64,000 bases of DNA from Flagellimonas pacifica (GTDB taxonomy: Bacteria > Bacteroidota > Bacteroidia > Flavobacteriales > Flavobacteriaceae): the NCBI RefSeq assembly GCF_900215465.1, contig NZ_OBEH01000001.1, positions 1,054,001-1,118,000 on the forward strand, written 5' to 3'. The notes under the pieces were generated by a model. The model was not told the DNA's origin. It made no database searches and saw only the letters and a list, made by a program, of their open reading frames with translations. Numbering within the stretch: the stretch's first letter is position 1; each line of letters begins with the position of its first letter. Below, piece after piece: positions 53,346 through 60,293 of the stretch. Made by a program: the position numbers and the translations under genes.

Positions 53346-53362
53346 TTGGAACAATCGTTCTA
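53346..53362. promoter_or_regulatory. TetR-type operator 1
   Basis: TTGGAAC-AATC-GTTCTA: an imperfect palindrome with GGAAC-N4-GTTCT at 53348-53361. It is related to the sites at 53383 and 54195 flanking the SDR gene and is the one nearest the divergent pentapeptide gene. Confidence 0.6.
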
Positions 53363-53382
53363 TAATTAATTATGTTTGATAC

Positions 53383-53396
53383 GGAATGATTGTTCC
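53383..53396. promoter_or_regulatory. TetR-type operator 2
   Basis: GGAAT-GATT-GTTCC, flanked by CCAAAA, 33 bp before the SDR ATG. It is the inverted match of operator 1, with 35 bp between the two centres. Confidence 0.65.
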
Positions 53397-53428
53397 AAAA
53401 TAAAATACAAATAAAAAATCATATCAGA

Positions 53429-54178
53429 ATGAAAAAATTAGAAGGTAAAGTTGCAGTAGTAACCGGAGCAACAAGTGGAATAGGCCTTGAGACCGCAAAA
53501 AAATATCTTGAAGAAGGTGCAAAAGTAGTATTGACTGGAAGAAGTCAAGAAAAATTGGATGCGTTAAAAGATGAACTCTTAGGAGAATATCTTTTGATTA
53601 AAGCTGAAGCTTCAAGTATTTCCGATAGTGAAGGTTTAATTAAAAGTACAGTAAAATCCTTTGGAAAAATTGATGTTTTGTTTCTGAACGCAGGAGTATT
53701 CCGTTTGGAGGGAATCAATGAAATTACTGAAGAAATCTATGATGAGGTCTACAATATTAATGTTAAAGGACCTTTATTTACAGTGAAAACAGCATACAAG
53801 TATCTGAATGAAAATGCCAGCATTATTTTTAACACCTCCATAGTCAATGTAAAAGGTTTTGCGGGGATGGCTGCTTATGCATCCAGCAAGGCCGCTTTAA
53901 GATCTTTAACCAGAACCTTGGCTGCTGAGTTTGGACCTAGGGGTATTAGGGTGAATGCCATTGCACCTGGCCCTATTGATACTCCAATTTATGGAAAACA
54001 CAATGTTCCACAAGAAAATGTGGATCAAATGGCATCTGGTCTTCCTTCCATGGTTTCGCTCGGAAGGTTTGGAAAGGCAGAAGAAATAGCATCAACTGCT
54101 CTATTTTTGGCCTCTTCGGATGGAAGCTATATTACCGGAGCTGAGATTCCTGTAGATGGTGGCTTGGCTCAAGTATAG
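53429..54178 (+). CDS. Short-chain dehydrogenase/reductase
   Basis: A 249-residue classical SDR. ATG 53429 is chosen over an upstream ATG at 53390 because the latter falls in operator 2. It has VTGATSGIG (residues about 10-18), LNAGVF, the active-site Tyr-x-x-x-Lys in YASSKAALRSL, and PGPIDTPIY. It is paired with a TetR-family regulator 39 bp downstream, and three matching operators flank it, so the regulator controls it. Substrate unknown. Confidence 0.9.
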   Translation: MKKLEGKVAVVTGATSGIGLETAKKYLEEGAKVVLTGRSQEKLDALKDELLGEYLLIKAEASSISDSEGLIKSTVKSFGKIDVLFLNAGVFRLEGINEITEEIYDEVYNINVKGPLFTVKTAYKYLNENASIIFNTSIVNVKGFAGMAAYASSKAALRSLTRTLAAEFGPRGIRVNAIAPGPIDTPIYGKHNVPQENVDQMASGLPSMVSLGRFGKAEEIASTALFLASSDGSYITGAEIPVDGGLAQV

Positions 54179-54191
54179 TTTTTTGAATAAA

Positions 54192-54211
54192 TTTGGAATA
54201 AATATTCCAAA
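54192..54211. promoter_or_regulatory. TetR-type operator 3 between SDR and tetR
   Basis: TTTGGAAT-AAAT-ATTCCAAA: a near-perfect palindrome with GGAAT-N4-ATTCC at 54195-54208, placed 9 bp before the tetR ATG. Probably autoregulatory. Confidence 0.7.
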
Positions 54212-54217
54212 AAGTAT

Positions 54218-54799
54218 ATGCCAAGGACAAAACAGTTTAATGAGGAGCAAATATTGATCAAGGCAATGGAACTCTTTTGGGAAAAAGGGTTCCATGCCAC
54301 TTCAATGCAAGACTTGGTATCACATTTGGGAATCAATCGAGCCAGTCTTTATGATACTTTTGGAGGAAAGGAACAATTGTTCAACAGGGCTTTTGAACAT
54401 TACAGAAGTATTTCTGGGGATATGCTCAAAATACTTTTCGAGAACGAGAGGAATGTCAAGGCCGGGTTTCAAAAACTCTTTGATAAAGCTATTGAAGAAT
54501 CGATTGAGGATTCCTGTAGAAAAGGATGTTTTGTGGTAAACACAACAACGGAACTCATTCCAGGTGATGATAAATTACTTCAAGTATTGAATGAAAACAA
54601 ATTCAATATTGAAACCCTGTTTTCCAATTATATTCAAAAGGGAATAGATAATGGTGAGTTCCCAGCATCTTTTGATGCTGAAAATACGGCATCAATGCTC
54701 TTCACATTTTATAATGGACTACGGGTTATTACAAAAGTCAATCCAAACCCCAACAGATTAAAGAGTATGGTTAAAGTAGCATTATCTGTACTAGATTAG
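54218..54799 (+). CDS. TetR/AcrR-family repressor
   Basis: A 193-residue regulator. The N-terminal HTH (about 8-55) has ILIKAMELFWEKGFHATSMQDLV, then INRASLYDTFGGKEQLFNRAF. The C-terminal ligand domain is helical, with CFVVNTTTELIP. It is convergent with the SIMPL gene. Matching palindromes around the SDR gene identify it as the local repressor. Confidence 0.9.
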   Translation: MPRTKQFNEEQILIKAMELFWEKGFHATSMQDLVSHLGINRASLYDTFGGKEQLFNRAFEHYRSISGDMLKILFENERNVKAGFQKLFDKAIEESIEDSCRKGCFVVNTTTELIPGDDKLLQVLNENKFNIETLFSNYIQKGIDNGEFPASFDAENTASMLFTFYNGLRVITKVNPNPNRLKSMVKVALSVLD

Positions 54800-54800
54800 A

Positions 54801-55505
54801 CTATTCCGATATTTTGAATTTCACATTGACGGAGGTCTCCACTTTTATTTTTTCAAAATCAATATCTAAAGGCTCCGCTTCGGCCATATCCATAGACATA
54901 GCTTTCATTTCCATTCTGGGAGCTTGGTTATATCTCGGATAATAAGGAGTTGAAGTGTCCAAAATATGAATGGCTGATCCCACTTTTTGGCCTAGGGGAG
55001 CAGTAAGAGCCTCTGCTTTTTTCTTGGCCTTTTTAACAGCTCTGGATTTTAGTTCCAATTCCAGCTCATCCATTTTGGAATATTCGGTCTTTTCAAGATA
55101 AGTATTGGCAATATCCAGTTTCTCCAAAGCCACCATAACTTCTCCAGCCTTTTTGCCAGAGTATACCAAAAGCGAATACTGTTTGCTTTTAAGCACATCC
55201 TTTTGTCTTAAAAAGTATTTTTTGAAGTTGCTGCTCAGGTCTTTGATCACCAATTGTTTATCTAGATCAATACCCAAGGCCCTTAAACTTTGGGCCATTT
55301 TGTTCTCTTGTTCTTCAACTGACTTCTTGCCTTTTGAATCTTTTTCTTGAATAGTGATGTTGAGATAGATTTTATCAGGGGTTACCAAGGTGTCCACTCT
55401 GGCAGATGTCTCTAGATAAGGTGTGTCCAAGAAATTTTTTGATTGTCCCATAGCGGAAGTTAATACACTGAATAAAATAAAAGTAGCAACAATTTTTTTC
55501 ATCAC
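54801..55505 (-). CDS. Exported SIMPL (DUF541) domain protein
   Basis: A 234-residue protein with a signal peptide ending LTSAMGQ and a SIMPL domain: SARVDTLVTPDKIYLNITIQ, then QYSLLVYSGKKAGEVMVALEKLDIANTYLEKTEYSKMD, and KKKAEALTAPLGQKVGSAIHI. SIMPL proteins form large periplasmic or surface ring-like assemblies; function here unknown. Confidence 0.85.
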   Translation of the reverse strand: MMKKIVATFILFSVLTSAMGQSKNFLDTPYLETSARVDTLVTPDKIYLNITIQEKDSKGKKSVEEQENKMAQSLRALGIDLDKQLVIKDLSSNFKKYFLRQKDVLKSKQYSLLVYSGKKAGEVMVALEKLDIANTYLEKTEYSKMDELELELKSRAVKKAKKKAEALTAPLGQKVGSAIHILDTSTPYYPRYNQAPRMEMKAMSMDMAEAEPLDIDFEKIKVETSVNVKFKISE

Positions 55506-55596
55506 TGAAGTTTTTTTAAAGGTAAATACTTTGCTGGAGGGTGCAAAACCTGTGCCGTTTTAAATTGACAAAAAAAGAAGTCTTATTTTTAGTAAC

Positions 55597-56733
55597 ATGA
55601 AGTTTGTATTGGCTCCAGATAAATACAAAGGATCTCTATCAGGGTTACAGTTTTGCGAGGTGGTGGAACAGGGGTTGCGAAGGACGTTTCCCAATGCCGA
55701 AATTGCACAAATACCCTTGGCAGATGGAGGTGATGGAACCATGGAAGTGGTACAGTATTATTTAAAAGCCAGTCGGATAAAAACAATTGTCAAGGACCCG
55801 CTCTACCGAGATATTGAATCAGGATATCTGTTTTCAAAAGAAAAAGGAATTGCTTTTGTAGAGATGTCCGAAGCCTCTGGCTATAAATTGTTGACCAAAG
55901 ATGAGCTGAATTGTATGCATACAACAACCTTTGGGACCGGGCAATTGATTGTCCATGCCATGGAACAGGGTGCCAAGCAAGTTGTTTTGGGAATAGGAGG
56001 AAGCGCAACCAATGATGTAGGAATGGGAATGGCAGCTGCCCTAGGTTATCGATTTTTGGATGAAAAAGGAAACGAGCTTCTGCCAATAGGGAAAAATCTT
56101 AATAGCGTAGCAAAAATTGATTCACAAAAGGTGCTTGCTGGACTCGAGAATATAGAAATTAAGGTCGCTTGTGATGTGAACAACCCACTGCATGGAAAAC
56201 ATGGTGCGGCCTATGTTTATGGACCACAAAAGGGAGCTTCAGCAGATGATATTGTTCATTTGAACCAAGGGCTTAAAAGTTTTGCGAAGATTATCCATGA
56301 GCAATTTGGGATAGACGCTCAGAAAATCTCTGGAGCCGGAGCCGCCGGAGGCATGGGAGCAGGAACCAAAGTCTTTTTAAATGCAACATTATTATCTGGA
56401 ATAGACTTGATTAAAGAAATTGCAAATTTTGATAATACTATCGAGGGTGCAGATTGGATTATCACAGGCGAAGGACAGCTTGACAATCAAACATTATCAG
56501 GAAAAACCATTGTTGGGGTTATTCAATCGGCCAAAGCCAGGAACATTCCCGTAGCTGCCTTCTGTGGTTCAATTGATGTTTCTATCGAAGAGATAGAATC
56601 CATGGGGCTTCAATACGTAACCTCCATACTAAATGGTGTTGGTAATTTGGAAGATGCCAAGAAAAATACTTCCAAAAATCTGGAAATGGCGAGTTATAAT
56701 TTTGCGAAGCTTCTAAAACAAAAGCAAGGATAG
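55597..56733 (+). CDS. Glycerate kinase (GlxK-type)
   Basis: A 378-residue glycerate kinase. The start is MKFVLAPDKYKGSLSG, then QIPLADGGDGTMEVV, VLGIGGSATNDVGMGMAAALG, VACDVNNPLHG, GAGAAGGMGAG and WIITGEGQLDNQTLSGK. It phosphorylates glycerate using ATP in glyoxylate or serine-related catabolism. It is convergent with a truncated GNAT gene. Confidence 0.93.
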   Translation: MKFVLAPDKYKGSLSGLQFCEVVEQGLRRTFPNAEIAQIPLADGGDGTMEVVQYYLKASRIKTIVKDPLYRDIESGYLFSKEKGIAFVEMSEASGYKLLTKDELNCMHTTTFGTGQLIVHAMEQGAKQVVLGIGGSATNDVGMGMAAALGYRFLDEKGNELLPIGKNLNSVAKIDSQKVLAGLENIEIKVACDVNNPLHGKHGAAYVYGPQKGASADDIVHLNQGLKSFAKIIHEQFGIDAQKISGAGAAGGMGAGTKVFLNATLLSGIDLIKEIANFDNTIEGADWIITGEGQLDNQTLSGKTIVGVIQSAKARNIPVAAFCGSIDVSIEEIESMGLQYVTSILNGVGNLEDAKKNTSKNLEMASYNFAKLLKQKQG

Positions 56734-56762
56734 CTGCAAAGAATTCTATGAATACGACTTGT

Positions 56763-56996
56763 TCATTTTTTTTTGTCAATAATGACAAAAGGAAGCGCCA
56801 AACCATTTTTCTGTTCCGTCAGTACGGTTCTTACATAGGATTCCACTGCTTCTGCTGAAGGTACCGACGTGTACCAAAGCTCCCATAAATTTCTATCGGA
56901 AGCAGCTTTCAAAAGTGCTGGGATATGGGATACCTCCAATGGCGCCAGTTTAACCAAATTTCCTTCTAAAACAATAGAGTTTAGCCAAGTTTGCAT
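56763..56996 (-). pseudogene. Truncated GNAT acetyltransferase gene
   Basis: From ATG 56996 (MQTWLNSIVLEGNLVKLAPL) the frame shows the typical start of a GNAT acetyltransferase: LEVSHIPALLKAASDRNLWELWYTSVPSAEAVESYV, then ALPFVIID and KKK, where it stops at 56763. Full GNATs are about 190-200 residues and continue with the acetyl-CoA loop, which is missing in all frames downstream. The stop lies in an A9 run on this strand (T9 at about 56767), next to the glycerate kinase gene end. Deletion, not a simple frameshift, best explains it. Confidence 0.6.
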
Positions 56997-57068
56997 ATTG
57001 CATTTCCTTGATTTCAAAGATATGGCTATTGATTTCCAAAAGAAAGCAATTGGTGTTGGGAGAGGCAA

Positions 57069-57395
57069 TTAATTATCTAAAAAGAAAATAGCTTGTGAAC
57101 CAACAAGAACTACAAAATATCGATTTTTATATCCCGTGTTAATAAGGTCATTGATTACAAACTTCTTCGATACATTTTTATATTCTAAAAGTTCACCACT
57201 AGATTTGGAAAAAGTAATCAAGGCAATAGTATCTTTCTCTTTGACCAATTTTAATGCAGTATGTAGTTCATTGGGAGAACTCATATGTTGGGATGTTTCT
57301 ATCAGTTTTAGTTTTTCAGCCACGGGAAGCTGCCCATAGCCAAATACAGCAACCTGGAATACGATGAAAAAGGAAATAAATGGAATGACCTTCAT
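57069..57395 (-). CDS. Small exported hypothetical protein
   Basis: A 108-residue protein with a signal peptide ending FGYGQ. The rest (KLKLIETSQHMSSPNELHTALKLVKEKDTIALITFSK, then FVINDLINTGYKNRYFVVLVGSQAIFFLDN) is not recognised. Its stop lies 72 bp beyond the start of the truncated GNAT gene. The 83 bp upstream (57396-57478) holds no gene. Confidence 0.65.
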   Translation of the reverse strand: MKVIPFISFFIVFQVAVFGYGQLPVAEKLKLIETSQHMSSPNELHTALKLVKEKDTIALITFSKSSGELLEYKNVSKKFVINDLINTGYKNRYFVVLVGSQAIFFLDN

Positions 57396-57478
57396 TGTAA
57401 ATTATAATTTGGATTTTGACAATGAAGGTTTGAAAAAATCAAAATGAATGGCAATCCGATTCTTGCTACATTTTTGGA

Positions 57479-57730
57479 CTAGGATTCTAGGTTTTCTGTT
57501 TTCCAATCCTGATAAGCCTTTCGCATGCAATGTCCGCATGGTCTGTAACCTTCTTTTAGGGCCTCATTCTCGCTACTAAAGAAAACACGGGTTGATTTTT
57601 TCATGCGCTTCCCCGATTTGCAATGAAGGGTTCCATAAATTTTCAGTTTTCTATTTCCTGCCCATTTAATTTTTTGGTGCCTCAATGCGTTGAAAAGCTC
57701 CAATGGGGTCAACATTTCATGTAGCATCAT
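57479..57730 (-). CDS. Ada-like metal-binding-domain protein (separate N-terminal Ada module)
   Basis: An 83-residue protein similar to the N-terminal zinc domain of Ada: WAGNRKLKIYGTLHCKSG, then ALKEGYRPCGHCMRKAY. Three Cys are visible (the CGHC pair and HCKSG); the fourth Ada ligand, usually Cys42, is Lys-like here, so methyl-phosphotriester repair may be lost or altered. It lies 3 bp downstream of the 2OG-oxygenase gene in the ada operon. It could alternatively be a structural partner. Confidence 0.72.
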   Translation of the reverse strand: MMLHEMLTPLELFNALRHQKIKWAGNRKLKIYGTLHCKSGKRMKKSTRVFFSSENEALKEGYRPCGHCMRKAYQDWKTENLES

Positions 57731-57733
57731 TTT

Positions 57734-58447
57734 TTAGGTTGTAGCATCATGAAAAATGACTCCGAGAGTATATCGCTCTCCAGAATGTACCTCACTCACT
57801 CCATGCTTCATGGTTACTCTATAATGTCCTTTTTTGCCTAGCAGAGGGCGGTAATTGGTTGTAAAGATCAACATAGATCCTTTTTTGGGACGAAGAACAA
57901 TTGCCTTTGATTGGGCCCTTGGAACCTGTTGTGTCATTACGAACTCCCCTCCAGTGTAATCTTTTTCAACCTTATTTAAGAACAACACGGCTTGGATGGG
58001 AAAGTAAACATCCCCATATAAATCTTGGTGTAGCGTATTGAAGCCTTCTTTTGTATACTTTAATATAAGTGGAGTGGCCAATAGCTGTCCATTTACAACA
58101 CATTTTTTATGAAGTTCGGATAGACTAGCTGGAAAATTGATGTCAAGTTTCAGATTGCGCATCCATTGATTGGCTACGGGCACTAACTTTGGATATACAT
58201 GCTCCCTTAGTTTTGAAAGGATATCTGGTAAGGGATATTTAAAATATTTGTAATGCCCTTTACCAAAGCGATACCGTTCCATATCCACATTTTTCCGATA
58301 GCGTTCAGGATTTTCGAAACCTTCTATAAATTCTTGACAATCATCAGCGTTCAGAACATTTTCAACTATTGCATACCCTTGTTGATCTAGCGTCTGTTGA
58401 GCGTTATTCCAATCAACGTCCTCAAGTTTTTTTAAAATAACATCCAT
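57734..58447 (-). CDS. 2-oxoglutarate-Fe(II) oxygenase, adaptive-response operon
   Basis: A 237-residue enzyme from ATG 58447 (1 bp after the ada stop). It shows QQGYAIVENVLNADDC near the start, an Fe-binding His-x-Asp in FNTLHQDLYGD, the distal His in TMKHGVSEV, and RYTLGVIFHD with the 2OG-binding Arg. It is not classical AlkB in sequence, but its place between ada and an Ada-like domain argues for a role in dealkylation of nucleic acid. A general oxygenase is an alternative. Confidence 0.83.
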   Translation of the reverse strand: MDVILKKLEDVDWNNAQQTLDQQGYAIVENVLNADDCQEFIEGFENPERYRKNVDMERYRFGKGHYKYFKYPLPDILSKLREHVYPKLVPVANQWMRNLKLDINFPASLSELHKKCVVNGQLLATPLILKYTKEGFNTLHQDLYGDVYFPIQAVLFLNKVEKDYTGGEFVMTQQVPRAQSKAIVLRPKKGSMLIFTTNYRPLLGKKGHYRVTMKHGVSEVHSGERYTLGVIFHDATT

Positions 58448-58448
58448 T

Positions 58449-59297
58449 TTAGTGTACTTGAGCTGCTTCCCATCCAATAATGGCAGTCTTGCGATTATTG
58501 TCCCATCGATACCCACCTAAATTTCCTGAGGATTGAATCACTCTGTGACAGGGGATAAGATAAGCAATTGGATTACTGCCTATTGCCGTGCCCACAGCTC
58601 TTGAAGCTTTTGGCTTGTCGATTAGTTCAGCAATATTACCGTATGTGGATAATTGGCCTTTGGGGATTTTGAGCAGGGATTCCCAAACCTTTAACTGAAA
58701 ATCGGTTCCTTTTAAATGTAGTTTTATTTGTGAAATCTGGCTCCAATCATTGGCAAAGACCATAAGGGCATTAACTTGGGTTTGATCTACTCTTTGATGG
58801 TACGTTGCTTTTGGAAACTGTTTTTTGAGTTCATAAAGTCCCTTTTCCTCATCATTTGTGAATGCAACATGACATAAGCCTTTTTCCGTTGAGGCTATGA
58901 CTACCAATCCAAAAGGACTTTGGGCATAGCTGTAATTGATGTTTAGGTTTTCACCTTCATTTTTATATTCCCCTGGAGTCATTCCTTCTATGGAAATAAA
59001 CAAGTCGTGCAATCTACTGGTACCTGAGAGTCCAGTTTCCATGGCCACATCAAAAAGTGAGGTTTTGCTTTCATCCAGCACCTTTTTTGCATGCTGTACA
59101 CTGGTGTATTGTAAAAACTTTTTCGGACTTATTCCTGCCCACTCCTTGAACATGCGTTGAAAATGATATGGGCTCAAATGTACCCTTTCTGCTATCTCAT
59201 CCAAAGAGGGTTGTTCCCTAAAATTGGCTTTGATATGGGCAATGGCCTTGGCAATACGATTGTAATTTATGCTTTCCTGACTTTCCATGACATACAT
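58449..59297 (-). CDS. ada: Ada-type AraC regulator fused to O6-alkylguanine-DNA alkyltransferase
   Basis: A 282-residue protein; ATG 59297 is preferred to a TTG at 59321 (ATG 59288 also possible). The AraC-type HTH (about 10-110) has LDEIAERVHLSPYHFQRMFKEW and FDVAMETGLSGTSRLHD. The methyltransferase domain (about 120-282) ends in SNPIAYLIPCHRVIQSSGNLGGYRW with the acceptor Cys in PCHR. The N-terminal zinc domain of full Ada is absent but present as a separate gene two positions downstream. It heads the three-gene repair operon and probably regulates it. Confidence 0.9.
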   Translation of the reverse strand: MYVMESQESINYNRIAKAIAHIKANFREQPSLDEIAERVHLSPYHFQRMFKEWAGISPKKFLQYTSVQHAKKVLDESKTSLFDVAMETGLSGTSRLHDLFISIEGMTPGEYKNEGENLNINYSYAQSPFGLVVIASTEKGLCHVAFTNDEEKGLYELKKQFPKATYHQRVDQTQVNALMVFANDWSQISQIKLHLKGTDFQLKVWESLLKIPKGQLSTYGNIAELIDKPKASRAVGTAIGSNPIAYLIPCHRVIQSSGNLGGYRWDNNRKTAIIGWEAAQVH

Positions 59298-59405
59298 TTT
59301 ATTTTCCAAAAGTAAAGTCAATTACTTTCGTTGAAAACCCGATTCTTGCTATCTTGACAACAGGTAAAAATGTACTGATAAAATCTTTATCGGCAGCCAA
59401 GAAAT

Positions 59406-60161
59406 ATGAAAACAAAGAATTTTTTAGCCTTAATAACAACAATTGCGATTGTTCTGGGTTTCTTGATCTATTGGAGGGAATATGCAACCCGTGATCAAGT
59501 CACACTCATTCACGTATTGTTATGGCAAACTCTTATATGGACACCTTGGATTTTGATATTTTTAGTTTTCAAAATGCTGGTAGAAAAGGTCAGGAGCATC
59601 ACCTATGGAAAGGTATTGATTATAACTATAGGGGTTTTGTGGATTGTGCTTCACTTTGGATGGTTCTTTATGATCAGTTCTAACATTAGTCCATATTTGG
59701 ACCTCCCGGGGTCTAAGTTTGGCGTGTACCGTTACTTTTTTGTATTCTGGACTTTGATTGATTTTGGAATCTTATGGTTTGTAGTGGATAAACTATGGTG
59801 GAAAAAAGAAGAAAAAACAAATGCTCCTTTGTTATTTGAACTCACACGTGGTGGAAAAAAACACTTTTGCGAGCCTTCACAGATTCAATGGTTGGCAGCC
59901 GAAAATTATTATACCAAATTGTTCACTACTGAAGGTGTGTTTGTCATGCGCAAACCGTTAAAGTCATTTTTGGATGTACTGCCCAGAGACAACTTTAAAA
60001 AAATCCATCGATCCACCATAATCAATGTGGACTTTGTGTCTGAACTGGTAAGGGGCACCGGAAGCACCCTAGACGTGGTCATGAAAGATGGTGCCAAACG
60101 TAGGGTCAGTAAAAGTTTTGTCAAGGACATCATTCATTTTTTTAAGGACAGGACAAATTAA
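59406..60161 (+). CDS. Membrane-anchored LytTR regulator
   Basis: A 251-residue protein. Four membrane segments (about 8-25, 35-58, 70-95, 108-128) precede a LytTR DNA-binding domain (about 145-250) with QIQWLAAENYYTKLFTTEG, FVMRKPLKSFLDVLPRDNFKKIHRSTIINVDFVSE and RRVSKSFV. Membrane LytTR proteins of this type are usual in Bacteroidota. It is adjacent to the Mo hydroxylase, which it may regulate. Confidence 0.9.
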   Translation: MKTKNFLALITTIAIVLGFLIYWREYATRDQVTLIHVLLWQTLIWTPWILIFLVFKMLVEKVRSITYGKVLIITIGVLWIVLHFGWFFMISSNISPYLDLPGSKFGVYRYFFVFWTLIDFGILWFVVDKLWWKKEEKTNAPLLFELTRGGKKHFCEPSQIQWLAAENYYTKLFTTEGVFVMRKPLKSFLDVLPRDNFKKIHRSTIINVDFVSELVRGTGSTLDVVMKDGAKRRVSKSFVKDIIHFFKDRTN

Positions 60162-60293
60162 GTCCGTTCACTATCAAAAATCCGTCAGTTTACTGCAACG
60201 CCCCTTTTTCTTCTTTCCAAAAGGGTAAGTTTAAAAATCAAACTCGAGTACTGCTGTCCTAAGATTTGTTCATCAATCAATCCTTACTTCATT

